Assembly (NCBI GenBank): GCA_035449085.1
Contig: DAOTKE010000028.1
Span: 1 to 27,134 of the forward strand
DNA from: DUPH01 sp035449085
GTDB taxonomy: Bacteria; Verrucomicrobiota; Kiritimatiellia; RFP12; UBA1067
Reading direction: 5' to 3'
DNA length: 27,134 nt
A program made the position numbers and the translations under genes. Positions 9,033 to 17,002 of the stretch are shown here, in pieces; the stretch's first letter is position 1, and each line of letters begins with the position of its first letter. Below the pieces are notes generated by a model. That model had not been told where the DNA came from, made no database searches, and saw nothing but the letters and a program-made list of their open reading frames with translations.

Positions 9033-10838
9033 CTATCCCTTCAAACGCATCCAAGAGGCGAGCTTGACACTCCGCGCCTCGGCCGACTGCTGCTCTTCCG
9101 GCGTACTCGGCTTCGCGGCCTTTTCCAAGGTTTCGATCCGCATCAGCAACGCCCGCTGGTTAGCCTCGAACTGTTCACGCTCTTCTTCGCGATTTTTCCG
9201 CTCAACCGCCAACTCGTGTTCACGCTGCCGGATCTGCGCCTCAAGCTCCTCGAGCTGTTGCGAACGTTTTTCGACTGCCACGATCTGTGAAAGCAAACGG
9301 GTCCCCTCTGCTTCGAGCAAGCGCACTTTCTCTTGCAGCTCGCGCTCTTTCGTCTCGGCCAGACGCATCTCGCGCTGATAGGTCACGCGCATATTTTCAA
9401 GCTCTGCCCGCAAACGGGCAATCTGCGGTTCCGAAGGCTGCTCGCGCACCGTGCGCCGTGTCATGTCGCCCGGGCTTCCCCCCAGGTGCTTCAACAGTTT
9501 TTGGCGTCGCTCCAGCAGCGACTGCTGACGTTGTGCACTCCAGTTTTTGAGCTGTTCGGCCTCTGCCCTTTCGCGTTCCAACGCCATGGCCAGTTCCGCC
9601 ACTTCGGCATTGATCAACTCATAGACGGCCGCCTGGTCCGCATAGAAACGCGCGGTCTCTTCCGGCGGCTGCGCACACAGCTTCTCCAGTTCGGCGATCT
9701 TCTCCTGGTAACTGATATCGCGCGCATTGGCATCGTTGAGCACTTCGGCCAGCGACGCTTCACTGGCAGACGCGCGCGCCTCGGCTGCGGCCAACGCCTT
9801 TTCAGCCGTCTCGGCGCGTTGCTCAGCGCGTTCAAGCTTCTGGCCGAGCACCTGTACGCGCCTGCGCTCTTCTTCCCACTCCGCCTCGCTCTGACTGGCG
9901 CGTGCTTCGGCCTCCGCGCGTGCGGCTTCCGCCGTCTCGGCGCGTGCCGTGGCCCGCGCCAAGGCCGTCGCCAATTCTTCAATCCGCTGCTCGCTGGCCG
10001 CCAGCGCCTCCTCGGCCTGAGCCGCGCGTTCAGCCGCGCGTTCCGCTTCGGCGAGACGCGCTTCCAACTCCGCCGCACGCGCCTGGGCCGCAGTCAGTTC
10101 AGCCTCACGTGTCGCCACAACCTGTTCGCGCTCGCCGGACTGACGCTCATGAAACAGGAGTGCCTGCTCCAACTCGTTGACGCGCGGATCCGAGCTAGCC
10201 GCATCTTCGAGTTTCTGCTCAAGTTGTTTGACCTGCAGCCGCAATTGCTCCAGCTTGCGCTCATTGGCCCTGGCGTCCTTCTCGGCATTACGGATCAACG
10301 TTTCCTTCTGCTCTTCGGCCTCTTTCAGCAACGCCGCCAGGACATCGCGCTCGTGCTGAACCGTCTCCACGGCATTGGTGTCCGCCAGTTTGGACAACCG
10401 TTCGCGCTGCTCGCTGACGATCGATTCCAATTCGTGAACACGGCGCTGCAGAACGTCTTCCGGCATCGAATCACGCAATTTTTTCTCGCTGACAGGCGTT
10501 GCGACGGCCGGCTCCGCTTCCACGTCATCCGCCGCGACGACCTGCGCGGTCGGCGACACCTTGCCGCTTTTGATCAACGCCTCAGCGGCCAGCCGGTTGA
10601 GCGGCCCGCGCAGCTCACCGTCGCCGTCATCCACGAACCAGCGCATGTCGAGGAACTCAACCGAAACCGCCTGCACCCATTTCTTGCGGTCGTGAGACAC
10701 TTCATGCCCAGGCAGGATACGTCCCTGCTCAGCCCAAACGATCAGCCCCTGCGTCGTGACAGGGCCAAAAACCGTTTCGCCGTTGATACGGAGGAACCAC
10801 TGGCGATTGTCGTCGTGTCCGTTCTGTTGTTCCGTCAT
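9033..10838 (-). CDS. Paired GYF_2-domain coiled-coil protein (downstream paralogue)
   Basis: From ATG 10838 the product has 601 residues. Two GYF_2-like modules open the protein: 'WFLRINGETVFGPVTTQGL' with 'W...GRILPGHEVS.D...W' (about 14-58), and a shorter second one, 'RWFVDDGDGELRGPLNRLA' (about 65-105). From about residue 125 to 585 it is one long heptad-rich, Glu/Ala/Arg/Gln-rich coiled coil without membrane segments. GYF_2 domains bind proline-rich peptides or mediate membrane and secretion scaffolds; here the long rod suggests a structural or scaffolding role, which is inference. A GTG at 10847 is an alternative start. It follows the other GYF gene by about 40 bases, once that gene's frameshift is corrected, and precedes the corrinoid gene, all on one strand. 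The large open frame on the plus strand here is the usual antisense shadow of a repetitive GC-rich coiled coil. Confidence 0.65.
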   Translation of the reverse strand: MTEQQNGHDDNRQWFLRINGETVFGPVTTQGLIVWAEQGRILPGHEVSHDRKKWVQAVSVEFLDMRWFVDDGDGELRGPLNRLAAEALIKSGKVSPTAQVVAADDVEAEPAVATPVSEKKLRDSMPEDVLQRRVHELESIVSEQRERLSKLADTNAVETVQHERDVLAALLKEAEEQKETLIRNAEKDARANERKLEQLRLQVKQLEQKLEDAASSDPRVNELEQALLFHERQSGEREQVVATREAELTAAQARAAELEARLAEAERAAERAAQAEEALAASEQRIEELATALARATARAETAEAARAEAEARASQSEAEWEEERRRVQVLGQKLERAEQRAETAEKALAAAEARASASEASLAEVLNDANARDISYQEKIAELEKLCAQPPEETARFYADQAAVYELINAEVAELAMALERERAEAEQLKNWSAQRQQSLLERRQKLLKHLGGSPGDMTRRTVREQPSEPQIARLRAELENMRVTYQREMRLAETKERELQEKVRLLEAEGTRLLSQIVAVEKRSQQLEELEAQIRQREHELAVERKNREEEREQFEANQRALLMRIETLEKAAKPSTPEEQQSAEARSVKLASWMRLKG

Positions 10839-10879
10839 GATTGTCACCCGAACGTTGTCTCATTCTTGCCGCGTTACGT

Positions 10880-12063
10880 CTACCGTTTTTTTGCGAAAAA
10901 CGTTTGGCCGTGCGCCCCGAGCCGTTCCAGCTCACGTTGCGCTTGCCGTTCCAATTCAGCCAACGAAAGGCCGTTGAACCCCTCGGCAGGGACTCCCGCC
11001 GAGACCGGAGGTTTGGAATGCGGCCGAGGGAACGGCGCTGCCGCAGGCTTTTCAGGCGGGAGCGCACCTCGACATCGATCACCGTATCCGCTGCATGCCG
11101 TTTTTTCACCGACTTCCGGAGTGCGTCGACCTCCGACTCAAGACTGGCGATCCTCTGCTGGCGCGTCGCCGCTTCCGCTAACGCACGCTGAGCCTCCACC
11201 TGCCATTCAGTCCGCTCACGCTGAACGGCCCGATACGCCTCCTCGGCAGTTTGAAGCTGTTGTTGCATATCCAGCCGCATCTGCTGCCATACGGAGGATT
11301 GTTCTTCCAGGGACTGGATCTGCTGCTGCAGGCTTTGCCGCTGCTGCCGCCATACGGCGGTCTGTTCCTCCTGCTGGCGCTCCAGTTCGCGCCGCCGTGC
11401 ATCAGCCTCTTGAAAGCGTGTCTGCCACGCCTGTGCGTCCGCGCGTGACTGTGCCAGGTCGGCCTCCATCTGACGAGCCCGGTCACCCCAGGCCGCCAGG
11501 TCGGCACGGGCTTGACCCAACGCCTCTTCGCAAGCGGCCAGCGCCTGTCGCCAGTCCGCTTCTGATTGGGCATGCGCGGCAAGGGCATGTTGCAGTGATG
11601 TCTCGGATTCAGCCCGTGCGGCAAGCGCCTGTTGCAGAGACGCCTCTAATTCCGTGCGCGCGTCCAGCGCCTGCTGTAACGCTACCGTCAAACGCTGACA
11701 TTCCGTTTCCGTATCCCACGCACCGAGCGCGGTACGCCGGAACAGCGGCGCACGCCGTGTCAGCGCTCCGTCATTGATCAGGCCTTGCACGGCATCATGA
11801 TGGATGGGTCCGTAAAAGCGACCGGCCTCCACCTCCGCCACCCACTCCATCTCCAGCGCAGGTTCGGCGGTGGCGAGCGACCACTCGACACCATCCTTCG
11901 AGATTTCATTCGCCGGCCCGATCCGGCCGTCACGCGCCCAACTTTTCAAGACCTCAAAGCTGACCGGTCCGTATCGTCCGCCGCGATCATCGCGCACCCA
12001 CCATGTCGAAGGTTGCTTTGCAACATCGGCATGCAGCGTTTCCGTTGACACACTCGTCCTCAT
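10880..12063 (-). CDS. Paired GYF_2-domain coiled-coil protein, frameshifted near its end
   Basis: Two GYF_2-like modules lie at residues about 20-65 and 72-110 ('WWVRDDRGGRYGPVSFEVL'; 'AEVEAGRFYGPIHHDAVQGL'), then a Gln/Ala/Glu-rich coiled coil runs to about residue 325. In the sequence as given the frame then runs on with Arg-rich, non-heptad residues and overlaps the next gene by over 100 bases. If one A is restored in the coding-strand A4 run (plus-strand T4 at 11049-11052), the protein continues as 'KPAAAPFPRPHSKPPVS', then a proline linker, 'LSLAELERQAQRELERLGA' and a stop at 10880-10882, 42 bases before the next gene. This looks like the true C-terminus, so the shift is either a recent mutation, a sequencing error, or a programmed slip at AAAA. 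GTG at 12051, with AGGA upstream, is an alternative start. Reconstructed length is about 394 residues. Confidence 0.6.
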
Positions 12064-12155
12064 TCTTATCGATCATTACCAGCCAATTGTTGTCCAGTTT
12101 AAGCGATTGCGTGACCGATCTCAACGCCAATCCACGTCTCTGGTCAGATAAGCCA

Positions 12156-12206
12156 CGGCAGTTCCGGCCGGATCGGCAGTTCCGGCAGGATCGGCAGTTC
12201 CGGGGG
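12156..12206. repeat. Three tandem 18-bp repeats
   Basis: The unit CGGCAGTTCCGGCAGGAT is present at 12156-12173 (with one change), 12174-12191 and, incompletely, from 12192 to about 12206. It lies between the divergent GYF gene and the E2 gene, about 110 bases upstream of the E2 promoter. The period is 18 bp, fewer than two helical turns. No coding role is apparent. It may be a mini-satellite or a regulatory spacer. Confidence 0.6.
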
Positions 12207-12219
12207 TCTGTTTTGAAGC

Positions 12220-12240
12220 GCGGCGGCTTGCCGCCGCTTT
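12220..12240. repeat. GC-rich palindrome followed by TTT
   Basis: GCGGCGG (12220-12226) and CCGCCGC (12231-12237) form a perfect 7-bp stem with a CTTG loop, followed by TTT. In form it resembles a weak intrinsic terminator on the plus strand, but no plus-strand gene ends here. A dispersed extragenic palindrome is the more likely explanation. Confidence 0.45.
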
Positions 12241-12308
12241 GTAAAGTGGGGTCGCACCATCGCACGCCATGATTTATTTTTTTCGGTTTTGACGTTTTTT
12301 GTTCATTT

Positions 12309-12343
12309 TTGTCAATGACAAGGGCGGCCAGCCTCAGTATACT
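12309..12343 (+). promoter_or_regulatory. Promoter of E2-E3 with overlapping inverted repeat
   Basis: ATGACA (12315-12320) and TATACT (12338-12343) match the sigma70 -35 and -10 consensus at five of six positions each, with a 17-bp spacer, placing a transcript start near 12350 and a leader of about 65 bases before ATG 12415. The perfect inverted repeat TTGTCA-A-TGACAA (12309-12321) covers the -35 box, a position that suits a repressor or activator site. The binding protein is not known. Confidence 0.6.
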
Positions 12344-12414
12344 GATGGGCATTGATTGGCATTTCCGCAGTTGTCAGAAGTGGACTTGCCCCCACCCCAC
12401 CGTTTGGAGAGATT

Positions 12415-13812
12415 ATGGCTCAGGCAGTGATTTTCCCGAAACTCGGGCAGACCATGGAGGAAGGCGCAATCGTCAAGTGGCTCAAGAAAGAGGGCGACCC
12501 GGTCGCGAAAGGCGACATCCTCTTTGAGATCGAGACCGACAAGGCCAACCTGGAGGTCGAAAGCTTTTTTGAGGGCGTGTTGCTCAAGATCTACGTGCGT
12601 GAGGGCGTCACCGTCCCCGTGAACACGGTCGTCGGCTATGTCGGCGCCGCCGGCGAGAAAGTGCCGGATCAGCCGCCCGCTGCCGAAGCCGCGCCGGCTT
12701 CCGCCCCCGCCGCTGCGGCCCCCGCACCGGCCCCGGCCTCTGCGCCCGCCGCCGCTGCGGCTCCCGTGGCGCCTGCGGTCGCGCCCGCGCCGGCCCCGGC
12801 TGCGGCACCGGCACCCGCTAAACCGGCCGCCCAGCCCTTGCCCGCGCCCGCACCGGCTCCTGCCGCGACCAAGCGCCTGGTGATCTCGCCCCGCGCACGG
12901 GCCCTCGCAAAGGCCGCCTGCATCGATCCCGCGCGCGTCAAGGGCACCGGGCCGAACGGCCGCATCGTGGAAAAGGATGTGCGCGACTTCCTGAGCGCGG
13001 CGAACTATGACGCCCTGCGCATCACGCCGGCCGCCAAGCGCCTTGCCGCCGAGCACGAGATCGACATCCTGAGCGTGCGCGGTTCCGGCGACGGCGGACG
13101 CATCATGGTCGAGGACATCGAACGTGCCCTGCGCCGCAAGCCGGTGACGCTCTCGCGCATGCGCCAGATCATCGCGCGCCGCCTGGTCGAAAGCAAGCAG
13201 ACCATCCCCCACTTCTACGTGACCGTCAAGGCCGACATCACCGACCTCATGACCTTCCGCGCCGACCTCAAGACGAAAGGCATCAACTACAGCGTGAATG
13301 ACTTCGTGCTGGAAGCGGTGATCCTCTCCCTGGAGGAGTTCCCGGTCGTCAACTCGGTCACGGACGGCGTGACCGTTTCCTGGCGCGGCGACGTCGATCT
13401 CGGCATGGCCGTAAGCGTGGACAACGGCCTCGTGGTGCCGGTGATCCGCGCCGCGCAGACCCTGACGCTCGCCGAACTCAACGCGCAGGCCAAGGCATTG
13501 GCCGAGAAGGCGCGCACCGGCAAACTCCTGCCGGACGAGATGACGGGCAGCTCGTTTACCGTCTCCAACATGGGCATGATGAACGTTGACCAGTTTGCCG
13601 CCATCATCAATCCCGGCGAAGCCGGCATCCTGGCGGTTTCCACCGGACGGCAGGTGCCGACTGTGGTGAACGGCGAGATCAAGATCCGCACCATCATGGC
13701 GATGACCCTCTCCGCCGACCACCGCATCGTGGACGGCGCGATGGGTGCGCAGTTCGTCAACGCCATCCGGGCCAAGCTTGAGAACATCGAGCTGTGGAAA
13801 TCACTCGTGTAA
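12415..13812 (+). CDS. pdhC: Dihydrolipoamide acyltransferase (E2) with two tandem E3-binding domains
   Basis: This is the E2 core subunit of a pyruvate or other 2-oxoacid dehydrogenase complex, which moves the acyl group from E1 to CoA through a lipoyl-lysine arm. The 465-residue protein has one lipoyl domain (about 2-78) with the lipoylation site ETDKANLEV (Lys 43), and an Ala/Pro linker of about 70 residues (83-152). Two peripheral-subunit-binding domains follow: 'VISPRARALAKAACID...VKGTGPNGRI' (about 156-193) and 'RITPAAKRLAAEHEID...VRGSGDGGRI' (about 202-238). The catalytic domain ends with the active-site sequence DHRIVDG (His 436, Asp 440). One binding domain is usual, so two is odd. 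ATG 12415 follows TTGGAGAG. E3 is the next gene; E1 subunits are not in the window. The acyl substrate is inferred as pyruvate; a branched-chain or acetoin complex is possible. Confidence 0.85.
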   Translation: MAQAVIFPKLGQTMEEGAIVKWLKKEGDPVAKGDILFEIETDKANLEVESFFEGVLLKIYVREGVTVPVNTVVGYVGAAGEKVPDQPPAAEAAPASAPAAAAPAPAPASAPAAAAAPVAPAVAPAPAPAAAPAPAKPAAQPLPAPAPAPAATKRLVISPRARALAKAACIDPARVKGTGPNGRIVEKDVRDFLSAANYDALRITPAAKRLAAEHEIDILSVRGSGDGGRIMVEDIERALRRKPVTLSRMRQIIARRLVESKQTIPHFYVTVKADITDLMTFRADLKTKGINYSVNDFVLEAVILSLEEFPVVNSVTDGVTVSWRGDVDLGMAVSVDNGLVVPVIRAAQTLTLAELNAQAKALAEKARTGKLLPDEMTGSSFTVSNMGMMNVDQFAAIINPGEAGILAVSTGRQVPTVVNGEIKIRTIMAMTLSADHRIVDGAMGAQFVNAIRAKLENIELWKSLV

Positions 13813-13828
13813 CACAGGGCTGGACCTC

Positions 13829-13872
13829 AAATCTCCAACTCCAATTCCTAACTCCTAATTCCTAACTTTCTT
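13829..13872 (+). repeat. Pyrimidine-rich short-period repeat in E2-E3 gap
   Basis: Most of the 60 bases between E2 and E3 are made of degenerate CTAATTCC/CTAACTCC units running up to ATG 13873. No Shine-Dalgarno-like purine run precedes that ATG. The repeat is unlike the surrounding high-GC sequence. It may be a small mobile or slippage-derived repeat, and translation of E3 may depend on another initiation signal. Confidence 0.45.
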
Positions 13873-15258
13873 ATGTTCGACTATGACGTGATCGTGATCG
13901 GTGCCGGCCCGGGCGGTTATCCCGCCGCCATCCGTGCCGCGCAGCTTGGCAAAAAAACGGCGATTATCGAAAAGGAAGCCTTCGGCGGAACCTGCCTCAA
14001 CTGGGGCTGCATCCCGACCAAGACGCTGATCGCTTCGGCCGAGCGTTTCCACCACGCCGCGCACGCCGAGTCGTTCGGTGTCGCCGTGAAGGGCGCCGCG
14101 TTCGACTACGCCGTGATGGCCGCGCGCAAGGATGAGATCGTCAAGCGCCTGAGCGGCGGCGTCCAGAGCCTGCTTAAATCAAACGGGGTCACGATGATCG
14201 CCGGTGCCGCCCGCTTTGAGGGCCCGAACCGGATCTCGGTGGTTCAGCCTGACGGCACCACACGCTGGCTCAGCGCCGCCACGATCATCATCGCGGCCGG
14301 CAGCGATGCCGCCATGCCGGGCTTCCTGCCGAAAGACAAACGGGTCATGGACAGCCGCGCGTTTCTCGACCTCAAGGCGCTGCCGAAACGGCTTCTGATT
14401 TTGGGCGGCGGCGTGATCGGCTGCGAGTTCGCCTGCATGGCGGCCGCCCTCGGCACAGAGGTGACGGTAATCGAGATGCTTGAGGATATCGTCGTGTTGC
14501 TCGACCGTGACGTGCGTCGCGTCCTGCGCAAGCGCATGGAGGCGCTCGGCATCAAAATCCTCACCGGCGCCCCGCTCACGGACATCACCGTCAAGAACAA
14601 CACGGTCGGCGGCACGTACAAAGATCAGACCGTCACCGGCGATGTGCTGCTCGTGGCGGTCGGGCGTCGCCCCAACACCGCCGCGCTGGATCTCGCCCGC
14701 GCCGGCGTCAAGGTCGATGAACGCGGCACGGTTCCGGTGGATGCGCAGGGCCGCACCAATGTCGCCTCGATCTTTGCGGTCGGCGATCTGGTGACCGGTT
14801 CCATCCAGCTCGCCCATGCCGCGACCCAGCAGGGCGTCGTCGCCGCCGAGGCCGCCGCCGGCATGAAGTCGGCCGTTGAGAAAGTCTGTCCCGCCTGCAT
14901 TTTCACGTCGCCCGAAATCGGACTCGTCGGACTGACAGAGGCCAAGGCGCAGCAACTCGGCCGCGCCGTCAAAGCCGCGGTCTTCCCCTTCTCGGCGCTG
15001 GGCAAAGCCATGGCAGCCGGCGAGACCGATGGTTTCGTCAAGTGGATCTGCGACGCCACCACCGGTCAGGTGCTGGGCGCGCAGGCGATCGGGGCCCACG
15101 CGACCGAACTGATTGCCGAAGCCGCGCTTGCGGTCCGCAACGAATTCACGGTCGATGAGGTCGGGCACACCATCCATTCACATCCGACGATGTCCGAAGC
15201 CTGGATGGAGGCGGCGCACGCGTATCACAACGCCTGCATCCACCTGCCCAAGCGTTAA
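13873..15258 (+). CDS. lpdA: Dihydrolipoamide dehydrogenase (E3)
   Basis: E3 reoxidises the dihydrolipoyl arm of the E2 core with FAD, a redox-active disulfide and NAD+. The 461-residue protein has an N-terminal FAD-binding dinucleotide fold, VIGAGPGGYPAAIRAAQLG (about 8-26), the disulfide motif GGTCLNWGCIPTK (Cys 41 and Cys 46), and the NAD-binding fold 'LLILGGGVIGCEFACMAAAL' at about 174-193. The second FAD motif is 'TNVASIFAVGDLVTGSIQLA', and the C-terminal dimerisation domain has the catalytic His in HSHPTMSEA. Length and layout are standard. It starts 60 bases after E2 in the same direction and shares its promoter as far as can be seen. Together they make the E2-E3 half of a 2-oxoacid dehydrogenase. 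The tail is 18 bases from the convergent lysA stop. Confidence 0.92.
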   Translation: MFDYDVIVIGAGPGGYPAAIRAAQLGKKTAIIEKEAFGGTCLNWGCIPTKTLIASAERFHHAAHAESFGVAVKGAAFDYAVMAARKDEIVKRLSGGVQSLLKSNGVTMIAGAARFEGPNRISVVQPDGTTRWLSAATIIIAAGSDAAMPGFLPKDKRVMDSRAFLDLKALPKRLLILGGGVIGCEFACMAAALGTEVTVIEMLEDIVVLLDRDVRRVLRKRMEALGIKILTGAPLTDITVKNNTVGGTYKDQTVTGDVLLVAVGRRPNTAALDLARAGVKVDERGTVPVDAQGRTNVASIFAVGDLVTGSIQLAHAATQQGVVAAEAAAGMKSAVEKVCPACIFTSPEIGLVGLTEAKAQQLGRAVKAAVFPFSALGKAMAAGETDGFVKWICDATTGQVLGAQAIGAHATELIAEAALAVRNEFTVDEVGHTIHSHPTMSEAWMEAAHAYHNACIHLPKR

Positions 15259-15276
15259 TTCCGCCCTATTGCCGCG

Positions 15277-16542
15277 TTAAGCCTGAAACGCGGTCAGCGC
15301 GCCGAAATCGAGCGTCGCGAAGTAATCCTCGGGCGTCTCGGCGCGGCGGATCTGCACAACGCTGCCGTCTTCGCGCAGCAGCAGTTCCGCCGAACGCAGC
15401 TTGCCGTTGTACTGGAAGCCCATCGCGTGGCCGTGAGCGCCGGCATCGTGGATCACCACGAGGTCGCCCGGCACCAGCTCCGGCAGCGCGCGGTCGATGG
15501 CGAACTTGTCGTTGTTCTCGCACAGCGAGCCGGTCACATCGCAGACCGTGTCGCACGGCTGCCCGGCCTTGGCCGGCACCGAGATGTGGTGGTAAGCGCC
15601 ATACAGCGCGGGACGCATCAGATTCGCCATGCAGGCGTCGAGGCCGACGAAGGTCTTGTAGGTCTTCTTGACGTGGCGCACGCGCGAGACCAGATACCCG
15701 TAAGGGCCGGTCACCATGCGCCCGCACTCCATGTAGAGCTTAATGTCCGGATGCCCCTTCGCAATCAGACGCGACGCATAGGCCTGCCGCACCCCCTCGC
15801 CGACGCGCTCGAGATCCACCGGCTCCTGTTCGGGACGGTACGGGATACCGATGCCGCCGCCGATGTTGATGAACTCAAAGGTGATGCCCACCTCACGCGC
15901 GATCTCGGCCGCGAGATCAAAGAGAATCTCCGCCGTATCGATGAAATACTGCGGGTTCAGTTCATTCGAGGCCACCATCGTGTGCAGGCCGAAACGGCGC
16001 ACGCCCTTGGCCTTCAGCATGCGGTATCCCTCGAAAAGCTGCCCGCGCGTGAAGCCGTACTTCGCCTGCTCGGGATTGCCGATGATCGCGTTGCCGCCTT
16101 TGAGCGGCCCCGGGTTGTAACGGAAGCAAACCAGCTCAGGCAGACCCGCGCACGCTTCGAGAAACGGGATGTGCGTGAGGTCATCGAGATTGATGATCGC
16201 GCCCAACTCCTTGGCTTTAATGAACTCATCGGCCGGCGTGTCGTTCGACGTGAACATGATCAACTCGCCGGTCACCCCGATCCGTTCCGACAGCAACAGT
16301 TCAGGCAGCGAGCTGCAATCCATGCCGAACCCCTCCGCTTTCAGCAGCTTCATGAGAAACGGGTTGGGACACGCCTTCACGGCGAAATACTCACGGAAGC
16401 CGGGATTCCACGCGAACGCGGCTTTCAGACGGCGCGCGTTGGCGCGGATACCACGCTCATCGTAGATATGGAAGGGCGTGGGACAGGTCGCGGCGATCTT
16501 CTCAAGAAAATCCAGCGTGAACGGCACGGTCTTATCAGCCAT
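15277..16542 (-). CDS. lysA: Diaminopimelate decarboxylase-type PLP enzyme
   Basis: It should catalyse the last step of lysine synthesis, decarboxylation of meso-diaminopimelate to lysine, in the cytoplasm. The 421-residue protein is a fold-III PLP decarboxylase: 'YFAVKACPNP' carries the Schiff-base Lys 56, and the Gly-rich phosphate-binding turn is 'FINIGGGIGIPY'. 'YMECGRMVTGPYGYLVSRV' and the C-terminal domain sequence 'VTGSLCENNDKFA' (Cys-Glu-x-x-Asp, substrate-binding and dimer-active-site residues) complete the active site. Length is normal for LysA. ATG 16542 has GGAGTGA upstream. Carboxynorspermidine decarboxylase and other group-IV decarboxylases share the fold, but the conserved CEN-D motif and length favour LysA. 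It is convergent with lpdA and transcribed from its own promoter. Confidence 0.82.
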   Translation of the reverse strand: MADKTVPFTLDFLEKIAATCPTPFHIYDERGIRANARRLKAAFAWNPGFREYFAVKACPNPFLMKLLKAEGFGMDCSSLPELLLSERIGVTGELIMFTSNDTPADEFIKAKELGAIINLDDLTHIPFLEACAGLPELVCFRYNPGPLKGGNAIIGNPEQAKYGFTRGQLFEGYRMLKAKGVRRFGLHTMVASNELNPQYFIDTAEILFDLAAEIAREVGITFEFINIGGGIGIPYRPEQEPVDLERVGEGVRQAYASRLIAKGHPDIKLYMECGRMVTGPYGYLVSRVRHVKKTYKTFVGLDACMANLMRPALYGAYHHISVPAKAGQPCDTVCDVTGSLCENNDKFAIDRALPELVPGDLVVIHDAGAHGHAMGFQYNGKLRSAELLLREDGSVVQIRRAETPEDYFATLDFGALTAFQA

Positions 16543-16576
16543 TTTTCATCACTCCGAAACAAACGAACAGTGCCGC

Positions 16577-16606
16577 ACTATACCGATTCCGATCCGTGCC
16601 ACGCAA
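16577..16606 (-). promoter_or_regulatory. Promoter of lysA
   Basis: On the minus strand TTGCGT (16606-16601) and TATAGT (16582-16577) form a sigma70-like pair with an 18-bp spacer. The -10 box matches the consensus at five of six positions. A start near 16570 gives a leader of about 28 bases before ATG 16542. No operator or riboswitch structure is visible in so short a leader. Confidence 0.5.
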
Positions 16607-16934
16607 CCGTTTTTTGGCGCACTTGCCAGAAGAATGCCGTCATGACAGGTTCGCCCCTAACAGCGGACGTCACGGAAGGCAACGCTTGCACAGGCGGTCA
16701 ACAAATCCTGGCGATCGCGGAAGCAAAACCGTCCGCGACGCCCTCGACCTGACCGGCGGCGCCTATTCCAAAGTTAACCTCCCGGTCGGATTCATGGCCC
16801 ACGCCGAGCTGACCGGCAGGGGCTTCCCGTCGCGCGGCTCCGCCGAGTCACTCTGCGCTCAGTTCCAGAACCGCCGCATGCCCAAGTCAGTCAAACGGGG
16901 ATGCGCCCGGGGATAACATGTGGTGAGTTTTACC
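16607..16934. other. Intergenic region, possible gene remnant
   Basis: This gap of about 330 bases lies between the lysA promoter and the promoter of the O-methyltransferase-like gene. A plus-strand frame is open from 16596 to 16916, but its start lacks a ribosome site and its first half is Arg-rich. Only the part from about 16740 ('LDLTGGAYSKVNLPVGFMA') has a normal composition. I do not recognise it. It may be a decayed gene or simply GC-rich noise. Confidence 0.3.
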
Positions 16935-16963
16935 CTGACATTTGTGGCAAGTTGCGGCATACT
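16935..16963 (+). promoter_or_regulatory. Promoter of O-methyltransferase-like gene
   Basis: CTGACA (16935-16940) and CATACT (16958-16963) are spaced by 17 bp and match the sigma70 consensus at five and four of six positions. A start near 16970 gives a leader of about 33 bases to ATG 17003, which has AAAGGAG immediately upstream. Confidence 0.5.
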
Positions 16964-17002
16964 TCTGTCGATGCATGAAACGACGCACAATGAAAGGAGC
17001 TT

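Noticed and set aside
9333..11777. Very long plus-strand open frame (814 codons) opposite the coiled-coil genes
   Set aside because: It is antisense to two Glu/Ala/Gln-rich coiled-coil genes with proper starts and domains; such repeats leave the opposite strand free of stops. Composition is Arg/Leu/Pro-rich and no domain is seen.
12220..12240. Intrinsic terminator
   Set aside because: The hairpin and TTT look right, but no transcript reading in that direction ends here, since the neighbouring gene diverges from this site.
12334..13722. Long minus-strand frame (462 codons) opposite E2
   Set aside because: E2 on the plus strand has all catalytic motifs and a promoter; the antisense frame has Gly/Arg/His-rich low complexity and no ribosome site.
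15427..16752. Long plus-strand frame (441 codons) opposite lysA
   Set aside because: It mirrors the third-position GC of lysA and has no recognisable domain; it also runs through the lysA promoter.
16596..16916. 106-codon plus-strand gene
   Set aside because: No ribosome site at its start, Arg-rich first half, and it overlaps the lysA promoter; left as intergenic with a possible remnant.
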